A stretch of DNA of 64,000 bases, taken from the NCBI RefSeq assembly GCF_019320115.1, contig NC_089581.1:65329310-65393309 (forward strand), read 5' to 3'. Each line of letters starts with the position of its first letter. The first letter of the stretch is position 1. Made by a program: the position numbers and the translations under genes. This DNA is from Miscanthus floridulus. Its lineage: Eukaryota > Streptophyta > Magnoliopsida > Poales > Poaceae. Below the pieces are notes generated by a model. That model was not told the origin of the DNA, did no database searches, and saw only the letters and a program-made list of their open reading frames with translations. Shown here one piece after another: positions 21,705 through 33,920 of this stretch.

Positions 21705-23268
21705 CATCATATATACCAAAATGAGTATTCCGTGCACATGGATGAAACTATGGAAGCATCCTCGGCCAGAAAAAACGATAATGCTATGGGTAGGACGTCG
21801 GTTTCATCCGGACGCGTGTTGGTGGACTTCGACGTCTGAACGGCCCAGCAAACAATACTGTCATCCGCATGAAAATAAAAATAAAAATAAAAAATCGCCG
21901 CTCTCACCGTCTTCTCGTATCGCCGCTATTTCTCCATCCATTCTCAAACCAACTCTCCGCGCCCGCATTGCACAACTTTCTCCACTGCGACTGCGCTGCC
22001 GTGCCCGTACCGCCGCGGCAGCAATGCGGCGGCGTGCTGCACCGCGTTGAGCGCCACCGCTTGCTTTCTTGTCTCCCCACCACTCACTACTAGCCGCCGA
22101 GTTCTTCGAGCCGACGCGGCGTGGTCCACAACGACCGCTCCGGCATGGCGTTCTTCACCACATCTAGCCACCATTCTCCCTCTCCACTGCACCCGAGTGC
22201 CGCTTGCTGGCTACCGCAGTTCCCCACCAGGTAGGCCATGGCTGCCGGCAGTGCCATGTTTTGTTTCATGTGTGTTTCAGAAGTTGTTTTCAAGTGTTTC
22301 ATCTGTATGTTGCTTATGTTACAAATGGCTATATACGTATGTTGCAAGTATATGTTTCAAATATTTTAGTTGTTTCAGCTGTATGTTTCACGCGTTTTAT
22401 TTGTATGTTTCATGTGTTTTATCTTGATGTTGCTAAAGGATCTAATGTTGCATATGTTGCAATGGCTACACATGTATGTTTTAAGTGTATGTTCCACATG
22501 TTTCATCGACATATGTTCCAAATGTTTTAGCTGTTTCAAACGCATATTTCATGTGTTTTATCTAGATGTTGCAATGACTGTACAAGTATGTTTTAATAGT
22601 ATACTGCATATGTTGCAACGGTCGGACGAATGTTGCAGAAGAGGTGAGATGTTAGGACAGGGGAAGGGGCGCAGCCGAGACAGAGCACCACGGAGGACGG
22701 GGGCGTGGTGGGATGGCGACACGGCGGGGGAGGAGCACGTCGTGGTGGGGGAAGGAATGCGGCATGCTTGACGTGGGGGGCACAACCAGGATGGGGATTG
22801 AGTCACGGATGGTCGGACGCGTTCACTGGCACGGGATCGGTCCCAAGCGGCCAGACGCGATTCACTGGTGCGGGATCTAATGTGAGCATGGGGGCGTCCG
22901 ATGCGAAGCAGCTGCAGGCGTCGGAGATGCGTCCGGACATGGGCTTGGGGCTGGACGTCCGGGCGCTAGCCCTACTGAAAAAAAGAACATATACCTTCAG
23001 GTCATGGTGATCTTGGTCATGGTAAATGCGAATTAAGAAGGCTTTGGCAAGCAACAGATGCAAATAGAGCTAGCTAGCAAGGAAGAAGAGTCCTATCCTA
23101 TGCATATTCATATTCAGATTGATCGAACATATGTATCTACAGAAGATACATACTCAGTCCATCGGATGGACTGACCAATGGATGATATATGGGAGAAAAG
23201 AAACCAAGCGACCTGCACTGCCACTGAAAAATTTATTACCATCCAAGATCCATGACTAGGCTATGGAA
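21705..23268. repeat. unclassified repeat region with degenerate ATGTTGCA/TGTTTCA repeats
   Basis: Between 22250 and 22640 short units such as GTTTCATGTGTTTTATC and ATGTTGCAATGGCTACA recur many times with drift. The flanks are GC-rich and contain CCGGACG near both sides (about 21808 and 22930-22965). The pattern is a dispersed non-autonomous repeat of grasses, but I could not fix termini or a class. ORFs here are repeat-derived. Confidence 0.5.
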
Positions 23269-23545
23269 CCGTATAGTAAAGTTTTCCAAACGGGCCAAGC
23301 CCGCTGGGCCGACACGAGCACGGTACAAATTGGCCCAGTACGAAAACGGCCTGGCCCGGCAGCTACCGTGCCCGTGCCAAGCACGGCATGGCCCTATGCC
23401 CTTGCCCGGGCCACGATGCTAGCACGATGGCATGGCACGGGCATGGCCCGTTTCAACGGTCGGCACGGGGGCGGCACGGCCTCGAGTCGTTGGATGGAGC
23501 CCCCCCGCCTGCTGACCGTCGGATCTATGGGTCGGGTGGGACGGC

Positions 23546-23552
23546 TTTATAA
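23546..23552 (+). promoter_or_regulatory. TATA-like box of the hAT transposase gene
   Basis: TTTATAAG follows GACGGC about 50 bp upstream of an untranslated first exon. A 5'-UTR intron probably spans GTAAGC (about 23942) to TTGGTAG (about 24043). Confidence 0.5.
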
Positions 23553-24080
23553 GCCAACCGCCGCTCCTGGCTCCCCACCTTTCCAAACCCTAACTCATTC
23601 CGTCCCCATTCCAGCCGCATGGCCGCATCGAGCTCTCCCATCGACTGAAACCCTAGCCGCTCTCCTCTCTTCTTCCCGCCGTCCGGTGGCTGGTTAAGGC
23701 AGCGGTTGCTGGCATGGGCACATGGCACGGCCTTCTACACCACTCATCCTTCTCCCTGACCATCGATGTAGCTTTCTCATTAAGATCCACCACCGTTCGT
23801 CTTCGTCTTTGTCTCGTCGCTCTCATCGACCTCGCCGGAGTCTGGCATCATTGGGGCTCCGCTCTGATGCGTTGAGGTACCAGGGTGTCGAGTCTCCGGG
23901 ACATCGTCGTCGCCATTGTCTCTGGTGCTCCATCAAGAGAGGTAAGCCGTAACCCTAGATCTGTTTGTTTTTGTTCTTCTTCTTGATTTCTTCATGATCT
24001 TCTATTAACCCTAGGTGTTCTTGTTGTTCTTGGTTTTGGTAGGCATTGGCGTTGAGGGACTAGAGGCCGGCGATGATGAG

Positions 24081-26316
24081 ATGTCGGACGAGCAGGAGGA
24101 CATCGGTCTCTCCATGACCATCAATGACGAGCTACGCCTCTACAGGATGATCGGAGACGACGAGGACGATGTCGTTGGGGATGCCGAGGAGCTCTTCGAC
24201 CGTCATGCTACCGAGGAACTCTAAGGCCATACTGCTGCTGACCCACTTCCCGTCGATGACACTAACGCCCCCCACACTGGCGGCGCCGTCTAGGACAACG
24301 CCGCTGCTGATGACGGCTCCAGCAGCAGGCCTAACCGCCCTTCTACCTCAGTATGCTAGGAAGATTTCGAGAAGCTCACCAAGAAGGTAAATGGTAAGGT
24401 TGTCAGGTATGGCGCTCGGTGTCTTCACTACCGTAAGGAGTATTCTGCGTACTCTAGATTTGGGACTGGCCACCTTCTCCATCATCAAGACTCTTGCCCT
24501 AAGAAGCGTGAGAAATGTCGCATGGCTCAGTCCCACATTACTTTCAATAAGGACGGTACTATGTGTAATTGGGAGTATTCGGCTGAGGTTGCTCGTGTTC
24601 AGCTTGTTCGTTTGCTTGCTAGGTTAGATCTTCCCCTCTGTCTTGGGGAAACTGAGGCCTGGGAAGATTACATAAAAACTGTTCATAACCCTAGGTACAC
24701 AACTATTTCTAAGCAAACTATAGCTAGAGATCTTTTTAAGTACTTCAATGAAAAGTGTGATCGTTTGATTGATGATTTGAAGAGTAATGCCATTTCATCT
24801 GTTGCTATTACCTCTGATATCTGGTCTGGAAATGCAAAAGAAGATTATTTGAGTGTTGTTGGTCATTACATTAATGCTGATTGGCAACATGAAAAAGGGT
24901 GCTTGGCTTAAGGCTTATTGATGCATCACATAATGCAGATAACATTGCTGAACGTGTTAGTAATGTGCTTAATGATTATGGTATATTGAAGAAGGTTTTT
25001 TCTGCTACTTTGGACAATGCCTCTGCTAATACTAAAGCTATGGATAAACTAAACCTGTACTTAGAGAGTATTTGGGTGCTGATATGTTTTTGCATCAATG
25101 CTGTGCTTGTCATATCATAAACCTGATTGTTAAAGAGGCTCTGGCTACTGTTAGTCCTATGCTTGATGCTTTCAGAACTGCTATATCATTCATTAACTCT
25201 TCTAACCAGAGAGTTGCTGCATATAAGAGCTATTGCATGGCATCTGGTATTAGACCTAGGAAGTTTGGATTGGACATGGAGGTTAGGTGGAACTCTACCT
25301 ACCTGATGCTTAGGCATTTGCTACCACACAAGGAAACTTTCCATACTTTCATTGAGTCTAATTATCCTAGAAAAAGAGGTGACCCCTTTCTTTTGACTCA
25401 TGAGCATTGGGCTATGGCAACTAAAATACTGGAATTCCTTGAACTGTTTTATGACTCAACAGTTGCTTTGTCTAGTGTGTACTATCCTACTGCCCCACTT
25501 ATGGTTTATCATATTGTTAAGATTGCTATACACCTGCATAGGTATCAAAATGATGAGCATATTAGAACTGTTGTCCAACCTATGATTGATAAGTACAATA
25601 AATATTGGAGAACCATACCTAAACTTTACTGCATTGCATTTATCTTGGATCCAAGAGCTAAAATTAAAGGTTTTAACAAAGTTCTTAGGAAGTTAAATTT
25701 GCTTACTGATGCTGATTATTCTAATAAGATGGTGGAAACAAGAACTCTTCTTTTCAAACTGTATCATAAGTATGATGATTTGTATGGCTCTATTAGGGCG
25801 AAAAGGCCTGACCCTCAAAGCCTATCTGGTAAGAAAAGAACAGCTTGGCCTGAGATATATGATGATGATGGTGGTGGTGGTTTGCTTGGAGCTGGCTATT
25901 CTTCTCTTCCTCCTAATCTTGATATGTCCAGGACTATTCCTGCTACTACTTTGTTACATGCAGCAAGTTCATCTAACACTAGTTCTGAACTTTCAGCTTA
26001 TCTAGACTATGACACAGTTAGCCAGATGGATGATGACTTCAACATCTTAAACTGGTGGCATCAGCATAAACTAACATATCCAGTTCTTTCTACCCTTGCT
26101 AGAGATGTTTTCAGTGTGCCTGTTTCTACCATTTCTTCTGAAGCTACTTTTAGTACCACTGGCAGGATCATTGAAGACCAACGGCGGAGGCTGAACCCTG
26201 AAACTGTGGAGGCACTCACATGCATCAAGGACTGGGAAGCTGCAGAGACAAGGCTACAACATATGGTGGAGGATAAGGAGCTCGAGGAGGCCTTTGAACA
26301 ACTTTATCTTGATTAG
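24081..26316 (+). pseudogene. hAT transposase (BED zinc finger, RNase-H-like core, hAT dimerisation domain)
   Basis: The likely start is ATG 24081 (MSDEQEDIGLSM) with an acidic N-terminus. A BED finger lies at 24405-24520 (RCLHYRKEY...GTGHLLHHQDSC); its second zinc cysteine is Tyr (codon 24429-24431). The core has ITSDIWSG (about 24820) and TLDNASAN (about 25010), which carry the two catalytic aspartates, then CCACHIINLIVKEA (C-x2-H), EVRWNSTYLMLRHL, and a long intact frame from 25072 to the stop at 26316. VSTISSEATFSTTGRI supplies the glutamate and the Dimer_Tnp_hAT domain. In the family this protein cuts and pastes the element. Defects are stops near 24222, 24291 and 24358 and two frameshifts near 24893 and 25072. 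This is a recent but dead copy. Confidence 0.9.
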
Positions 26317-26851
26317 TCATTTATGTAATGGTTCTATAATCTTAAGACTTGGATGCTTTGGACCTTTGGTTGTGGATGTAATGAACAATTGAACTTATGG
26401 AGCTGGTTGCACTCTTTTTCCCTGTCTAGGGTTTCTCACAAGGGTGGATTTTACCTAGACAGATTTTTAATGAGGCAGCCATTGCACAGCTCCTTTAATT
26501 TGGTATTTTGTTATCTCTGTCTTGTGTTTTCTTCTTTGTGATTTCAGATTCATCAGATTTCAAGTTTGTTTTTGAACTATTCTTTTGATTCTAATATGTT
26601 GAAGTGGTGATGTGGTTTTAGTGCCAAGGCACGGCACTAGTCCGCTGGGCTACCATGCCCTATGGCATGGCACGGTACTATCTGAGGGCTTTAGTACCGT
26701 GCCTGGGCCAGAGTCTGGGCACAGTGGCACTACACGGCATGGCACGACAGTGACACCATGCCTGATAGTGTCGTGCCTGATAGTGCCGTGCCATGTAGTG
26801 CTAGTGTCGTGTAGTGCCAGTGCCGCCTGTTTGGAAAACTATACCGTATAG

Positions 26852-27434
26852 GCTAGTATTACAGCAGATCGTACGAGAAGAGAACTAGCGGAGGGGTGGG
26901 AACTACGACATCACACTAGTTCACTAATCATCGGGAGAGAGTACAAACCTAGGAAGTAGGAGGTGATAGGAATCACATCGGGACCAGGACGAGGAAGATG
27001 ATGATGTGGAGGGTCCATGACTCCGTGGTTGATGCGGAGAACTGGAGAAGGCGTGTGAGGTGGAGCACAGCAGTCACGAGCCGGAGTGGCAGAGCACGAG
27101 CGGCAGCGACAATCGCGTGTCGAGGCAATTCCGAAGCTGGGGGAGGGGCAGGCGTCGTCGCTGCAGCCGCCTCGCGCCTGGCCAGACGCCCTCTCCTTCG
27201 AAGTGGGCTTCTAAACGCAAATGAATAGAGGCCAGGTTGAGGTCTACGTGGGCTTCTTACCGAGGAAAAGGCTGGAAAGGGGATTGATGCTTCCAAACAT
27301 GGCCTAATTAGTTGTGGAATTGCGGGCGGGCCGAAGTGGCTCACATGTCTTTTGTTTTTTGGATTTACTAGAATATATCATGCGCTTCTAAATGTCTTGC
27401 CATGATTTTAAAAAACAAAAGGCTAGTCTGTGTT
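26852..27434. other. no gene recognised (right flank of the hAT insertion)
   Basis: GC-rich to about 27230, then AT-rich. A 123-codon minus-strand frame (27344-26973) is Arg/Ala/Pro-rich without a domain I know. I treat it as composition-driven. Confidence 0.45.
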
Positions 27435-28265
27435 TGCCGGATATTGATAAAGACAACGTCCGATCTTTTCATAGGTACAATTGATTTGATTAGTAAAGAA
27501 CTCATCGTTCACGGTCTAGACTTCAAACCAAGTATAATTTAAACTCCTGCAACCGATATACCATAGCTCCGTTGGTTATCAACCACACACATGCGGTTTA
27601 CCTCATCTAGATGGCTTTTCCTACGAGCAATCGAGAACACAAGAAAGAAAATGAAGAACGCAATTTGATATTGCAAATATAGATGAGATATATCAATTTG
27701 ATATGAGCTCAAGTCTTGATTCGAAAGGACTAACTCACATAGACCAATAAGAGCAAGAACAAGGTCCTAATTCATAGCATGCAAACTCAGCGTTACAAGT
27801 GATATGAATAATGTCTGTTTTACGAAGCAAACTAGAACTAAACAAAAACCCAACCCTAACAAGTGTGGCTACTACTAATTATAAAATCTTGGGCCGTTGG
27901 GCATGTATACCCTTGGACGCATCCTGTAGTGGGCTCTAAGATGATATATGGCCCAATGGACCAAAAGACGATGTTGCGATATCTTGGTGAATTCTGGACG
28001 CAGACTTGTTTCGACGATTTCTGTGGACTTCGAAAGAATTTTGAGGTGGGACCAATGGCATTGGAAAGCTTATGAAATTATCTTTCCAACCATAGGTAGA
28101 ACATCAAAAATGGAGTCTGTATGCATCCTATGTATCATTTTCATCCGGGACAATTCCTGAAATCCAAAATAGACTCCAAATTGAGTTGGACTAGGCCTCT
28201 GCCATGACTTGGATGCCCACGTTGGTCCTCTTCGGCTTCTATCCTGAGGAGTGATGTTCTCATCA
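27435..28265 (-). repeat. solo LTR related to the first gypsy element
   Basis: The reverse complement starts TGATGAGAACATCACTCC and ends TATCCGGCA, matching start and end of the 1989-2828 LTR, with a collinear middle (for example GGTTTGGGTTTT-type and CCTTTCGAATCAAGACTTGA blocks). No internal region adjoins either end. No 5-bp target duplication is evident (GTGTT against AACAT), so it may be a fragment left by a rearrangement. Confidence 0.75.
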
Positions 28266-30735
28266 AACATAGCTTCATAATTAGATGCGGTAAGGCTAAG
28301 ATATTAGGCATATACATTGATATATATTAATTTGCTACAGTTATCATAGTGTCAGTACACAGATCAAACATATATCCAGTAGTAGATCTAAAGCTTTTTA
28401 TAAGCACGAGCGATTTACTAGTTGAGCAATAGATTAAATCTAATCTCTTAAGTACGTAGGCTATACAATATTTTTTACAGAATTGGACACCGACGAGCCT
28501 GGGTAGTGGCCTAGGGTCGTCTGACCCTGGGTTTGGCAGTACATATATCAAATTGAAACATGACAGAAATTATGGAGTTACACACATATAGCATGGTTTT
28601 GTATGGCCACTGTGCCTGTCATGGTTCTGTTCAACCAAACATTACATGACCATCAATTACATGTGTGGCTACCATAGCCTTTATGATTCTACTCAATCAT
28701 GCATTACATAACTATTCGTTACAATTTATGATCATGAATTCGCGACTATTAAACACCTTAGCTAGTAGCTTGGAGTGACAAACTACACTTTTGCAGCCAT
28801 GGTGTTTTCAAAAGACAGAGTTGATCATCATAGCGGCAAGTTCCCTTGACGCTGAACATCAGACGTCGATCAGCGGTTGACCAAACACATAAATAGCTAG
28901 GTGCAACCAGTAGAAGCAAAAATAATGTGGCCTTTGTCTTTTGGTCATGGCTGATTAGGTATCATGGACTGGCATAAGGTATGGTGTACATAGATCATGA
29001 TAGGGCAACAGAGTTATGGGCTAGTGGCAAATTTGGATCACAATTTTCAGCAATCCAATTGTTATTTTTGGTTGCTCTGGCCTCTTTTGGTGATTAAGTA
29101 TTTTCTCAAAAGCATTAATTACTAAGTAAATATTTCATGATCATGCACCCACATGATCTACATAATGCATAGTGAACAACACAACCAAATAAGAAAAAAA
29201 ATGAAAAATCAGAAAATAATTAATATACTAAGCTTTGCTTGCAGATTTGGATTACATATCAACATTAGCACACTGATAAATAGTCATATTGCAATATTTA
29301 CTTGGCTAGACGGAAGCCCATTACACTTCAAGATAGTGCATAATAAATTTAGCCTGAAAAATGTGGTTCATGTGCAGTAGAGTTTGGAGCTTCTCAAAAG
29401 CACTATGTACTGGTCACGGCAACAAAGGGTAACTAGGATATAGGCATGAATCCATTTCAGCAGGAGCATTCCAATACATCATCCATGAACATACAACAGG
29501 TGAATAAAGCACTATAAATGCGACAATTCGTTCTACCACTAATAATGAAAAACAATATTTTGGAAGCACATTTCAAAGAGCACTTGAATTGGTAGGTAAA
29601 GCCAGCCAAATGAGTGATCTGTAGAGGCATAAACCAGTGAACATAAGCACATTGATCCAACAAATGAGCTGCAAAAACATAAGTACCAACACAATGGTGT
29701 GTAATAAAAGTAATGAGTACTAATCTTATAATAGTCTGCAACTTCAAGCATATTGTCCTACATGTAAACAATACTTTTATGCTAAAGCTATGTGAGTCAA
29801 TGGAAGTCATGACACAAACTTGCATGCCAAAAGCTTAGTAAAGTGAAAATCGGTCAACTGTCACCTTACCACGAATCAATTAAGAATCTCAAGAATATTC
29901 ACCCTCTCCTAGCCATCCTAGACCCTTTCAGTATGTTCCAAAGCAACCAAGCAAGGTAAGACGACAATTGACATGTCTAGTGCTAAAATTTGTGCCCACT
30001 ACAGTATCGCTAGAGTATATTCTAGAGCCAGCCGAGTTGGGCAAGACGACATGGAGCTAACTGCACAGATGGCCCAATACTAAGGATTTATGCCTACCAT
30101 ACTGATAGGATCTAGATCGGTAGATGTTGGGGGGGTGAATTGCTTATAAAAATTTTCCTATAAACTTTTAGAACACTAGTGCAAAGGTGATTAGAAAAAT
30201 AGCAAGCCCTATTAGCCACTACTTGCACTAGCTCTAATTTCACGGAAGCAAGCCCCTAAACAAGTCTAGTAGTTTTTTATCTCTACACTAGAGCACAACA
30301 CCACACAAAGAACTACTAATCACACAAACTAACTAGAGAGTTACAAAAGGAGCAACTAACAACTAGTTACAACTACAATAAAGCTAATCTAAGCTAGCTA
30401 GCAATCGCTATAAGCAACTACCACACAAACAAGATATGAAAGAAAACTACAACTGTGAAGCATTAATGTCGGCGCCATCGTTTTGTGTAATCACTAGGCA
30501 AATTTTGACTATCACAGGATTTCTTGTAAAGCTCTTATCATAATTTAGTTGCTTCCAACCACCGAATCAATCTTTTATCTTCATCGAAGCTTTCTCCTAT
30601 CATCACCAGTTCATTTGACGAGTAGAGCTTAAGGCTATTTCTTTAGGAAAATTCACAAGTGGATCCCTAAACTTGCATGGCAATGCCATCTGGGTCCCAA
30701 ACTCTCGATTAGTGTTCGCCTAAACGACCTGCCGC
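28266..30735. other. about 2.5 kb without recognisable gene
   Basis: AT-rich sequence. A degenerate duplication of about 60 bp lies at 28598-28735 (phrases CATGGTTCTGTTCAACCAAACATTACATGA-like, then TATGATTCTACTCAATCATGCATTACATAA-like). A phrase GTTGGGGGGGTGAATTGC at about 30126 starts a stretch seen in grass repeats, class undetermined. ORFs are short and unsupported. Confidence 0.5.
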
Positions 30736-30862
30736 TAAGAGCAAGTATAATAAGGGGCTATAAGTAGGCTAAATGCTGAGCTGGATGAGAGAGGAAAGAA
30801 GAGAAAGGAGAAGTGGACTATAAGCTTATAGCCGACTTGGATACAAAAAGCAAAAAACTCGG
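30736..30862 (+). mobile_element. left half of a Tourist-like MITE, cut by G2
   Basis: GAGCAAGTATAATAAGGGGC after TAA (30736-30738, the PIF/Harbinger-type duplication) begins a stretch with repeated CTATAAG/TATAGCC palindromic wording, typical of a grass Tourist MITE. It stops exactly where the G2 LTR begins, so the other half should lie beyond the far end of G2, outside this window. Confidence 0.55.
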
Positions 30863-31922
30863 TGTCGGTGCGAAAAGTGACCAACAAGTGAATCTTTGTA
30901 GTTTTACCGTACGTTGTGATCAAATGTGGCCTAGCACTCAATGATACTGAGTTTATACTGGTTCAGACAACGTGCCCTATGTCCAGTTCCAGTCGGTCGG
31001 AGACTTTATTCCTGAGCCTAGGTGCTCGAAGTTTGCTATGGGGTTACAAACGAATAGAAATAAGAAGGGGGTGTCGAAGGTCCGGTCGGACTCTGAACCC
31101 AAGGGCTAAGAGTGACGGGAGCTCCAACGTGCACTAAGTATTGGAACGTACGCTCTGTGTAGCTTTAGAGTTCTAGAGCCATAGAGCTGTTCGAGTGCTC
31201 AGAATGTCTAAAGCTTTGTAGAGAGAGTCAGAATGACTGTTCTTTTAGGAGAAAGCGCATCCCCTTTTATAGGTGAAGGGGACGACCTTACAAGTTAGGA
31301 GAGAGAGAAAGAGAGTGTGTGTTTTTCTCATCTTGTTGCCCACGCCATTGGGTACAAGACAGTTTGTCAGTGCCCACAATACTGTTGACGCCCAGATGCA
31401 TGTGGCAGCCTCCATCGTGTTCTTCTGGTATGGCAAATGTCGGCGCCTACCATATTGTAGGATAAATGTTGGCGTCCACAACATTGTTCGTGTTCTAACA
31501 AAGGTTGCAAAGCACCCTTCTAGCATGGCATATCATTACTGTCCTGCAGGCGTGCAGGGTACGGTCCTCGGTATTGCGGTTGACTTTAGCGCCTTGCCTT
31601 ATCTGCTCCGCATGTTTCTTGGGTCCTTACCGAGCAGGCATCCCTAATCGATTGTTCCTAGTCGGCTCCGACCACACCGGTCGGAGAAGAGCTGTAAGCA
31701 GAGCTTCGATGTATTCCCAGTCAGAAAAGCGGGTTGGAGTCAGAAGCGAGCGCCGTCCTCTCCTTGGCCAGGCCTTTCGGTCGGAGACTAGATCTCTCTT
31801 CCGGCCTATTGTTAGGTAACTGGGTCAGCCCAGGAGTCACGTGTTGCTGTAATGCCGTCTGCTGGGCCAAGTTTTTGCTGGGAAGCGGGCCCATCGGGGA
31901 CCCTAGGTTTATGAACCTGACA
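30863..31922 (-). repeat. 3' LTR of G2
   Basis: It begins TGTCGGTGCGAAAAGTGACC, the reverse complement of the G1 LTR end, and finishes GGTTTATGAACCTGACA, the reverse complement of the G1 LTR start. A minus-strand TATA box (TATAAAAG) is at 31264-31271. It is followed by GGAGCCCCCGTGCCC, the reverse complement of a G-rich polypurine-type sequence, which identifies this as the 3' LTR. The flanking 5 bases are CTCGG (30858-30862). Confidence 0.88.
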
Positions 31923-33760
31923 GGAGCCCCCGTGCCCTTTTGGGACTACTGTGAAGTCGTGAAGGGGTTGTTTATACTCATTGTACGAGAGCAACAGATG
32001 GGTGTAAGATCGTGAGTCGCCATTGGGCACGACAGAGCGTGGACCCATGCGTCTGGCATGGCCGAGGGGTCGGGCACAATGGAGCATGGACCCAAGCGTC
32101 GGACCGACGAACCAGCATGTTGGTCAGCGGTCGTATAGGGTGTAGGCAGCATAGTGACCATGCGTCCATCACTGCGGGTCGATGTGAGTCCCCTAGAATG
32201 TCATGTCACGGAGATGGGTCATGCTAAGACACGACCGCTCCCTGTATGATGTCAGAAGTTTGACCTAGGGTTATACTTTCTGGCCCATAGTGGTTGGTGG
32301 CGGTGTGAGCTTCCGTTAGGGACCATGTCCAAGGGATCGAGCAAAGCGGGGGCAGCCCTCAGACATCGGGTGAGGCCGAGCCAGCCCCCAAACATTGGCT
32401 GAGATAGAGCCTGCCCTCGGGGGTTAGTCGAAGTGGAGCCAGCCCTCAGGGGTCGGACGAGGCGGAGCCCAGCAAGGGACGTGTCCTTGGTGGTCCTAGA
32501 AATCGCCTGGGGTATTTTTTGACTTGCCAGCGGGTACGAGCAAGCACACCCGGTGGGTGTTGTCCCCGAACCCCCGGGCGATTCGGGTAGAATTGCCTGG
32601 GGGATTTTTCAACTTGCCAACATTCTGAGCCATCATTTCTGGGGGCACGGACCTAGGCGCCGGGCGCCAACCCAAACATCGGACGTGGCCAGGGGGTCGG
32701 GCATGATGGAGCGCAGACCCATGTGCTAGTCATGGCCGAGGGGTTGGTCTAGTTTCGTGCATTACCCCATCCGTGGTTTCTGCAACCGGAGGGGCTGAGC
32801 TAACGTCGCTTGCCTCGATGGCTCGAGTGACGCGCTTGGTGAGCTCTCTAACGGGTATGTCCGAGTGGAATCTAGGTCCATCATTCATAATGGGGTCGGC
32901 ATAGCCCTCATATGTCATTCCACTGCTCCATAACATGCCTCCTAGTAGATGCCTGAGCCGTTATAGAGATCGACTTTGGTGGCCTACTGGCCTCCCCTTG
33001 ATAGAGATTATGTGGGCATTGCTCGAGGTTAGGATCAAACGAGAAGGTCAAGATGACCTTGTCTGCTTGAGCAGATCAAGCGAGGGCCGCTAGGGCTCAT
33101 CTATGTTTTCTCCCCTAGCTCTGTTTGACGCGAGGCGGCCTCGAGCCCTTCGTGGGCCGGCCTTCGAACCCTGGTCGGTCGTTGCTCATGTCGAATGAGG
33201 CGACTACCGCTTTGTGACACAACACGAAGCGTTGTGATGCATCAATTGTATATGCAATGCTTTGGATGTATGGGATGAATGAATGATTGTATGAATAAAT
33301 GTGTGAATGCGTGTATGAGGAAGGATGAATGAATGTTTATGCATTGGAAAATAAAGTATGAAGGTTTAGTAAAGATACCTTGATGACTCAAGTGGTGGGT
33401 TTAAGGAGCTCTCATCGGATATGTTCGATGGGATCCATGCCTATAATTCATGACGGAGTCAGTGTAGACCGCATGGGCATCCACTGCTCCTTACCTATCT
33501 CTCTGCAATCGCCTGAGCCATCCGATCGACTTAGGTGGCCCGTTGGTCTTTCCTCGATGGGGATCCTATTGGTGGGCCCTTCCAAACCCTACCTAGGAAG
33601 GCGGAGGGTCATTTGCATGTAGTTGTGCCTTGTTTCCTATGCCTAGGTTGTGGTAGTGGTGGGCCCAACCTAGGGCATGTCCCATTTTAACCGAGCGACA
33701 TTTTGTTGGGCAGGGTGTGTCCCATCAGCCAGGACGCGTCCCACCGCATGCCTATCTGCA
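31923..33760 (-). other. G2 interior between polypurine tract and antisense-gene promoter
   Basis: GC-rich, with a loosely repeated phrase (GGTCGGGCACAATGGAGC, GACCCATGCGTC, CATGGCCGAGGGGT) at 32025-32110 and again at 32690-32745. No gene is supported. At 33240-33330 there is a short ATGAATGA/TGTATG-rich run. Confidence 0.45.
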
Positions 33761-33768
33761 TTAAATAG
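33761..33768 (+). promoter_or_regulatory. TATA-like element of the antisense gene (G2)
   Basis: TTAAATAG about 155 bp upstream of the ATG at 33921, matching the G1 arrangement. Confidence 0.5.
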
Positions 33769-33920
33769 GGGAAGAGAGAGGGTTTTCGTCCCATTCCTTC
33801 GCCTTTCTCCACCTGCCGCCTCTCCTCCTCCTTCCTTCTCGCCAAACCCGTTCGTGCGCCGTGGCAGTTTTTAGGGGAGAGTGGGTAAAGTGAGGGAGAG
33901 GAGAACTCATAGATTTGTTC

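Larger units (their letters stand above)
23269..26851 (+). mobile_element. hAT transposon, nearly full length (RICESLEEPER type)
   Basis: The body is 23277-26843. The perfect 8-bp duplication CCGTATAG lies at 23269-23276 and 26844-26851. Terminal inverted repeats are TAAAGTTTTCCAAACGGGC (left) and TATAGTTTTCCAAACAGGC (right, reverse complement). Subterminal regions are rich in GGCACGG / GGCATGGCACGG motifs (23300-23470 and 26625-26825). It carries one transposase gene on the plus strand. Confidence 0.95.

Noticed and set aside
22250..22640. A tandem satellite
   Set aside because: Units vary in order and length, giving no constant period. It looks like a degenerate dispersed repeat instead.
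26973..27344. 123-codon minus-strand ORF beside the hAT element
   Set aside because: Arg/Ala/Pro-rich with an overlapping plus-strand frame (26998-27228). No domain or neighbour supports it.
27435..28265. A 5-bp target duplication around the solo LTR
   Set aside because: The flanking bases GTGTT and AACAT do not match, and shifting the left boundary to 27445 (GATAT) does not help.
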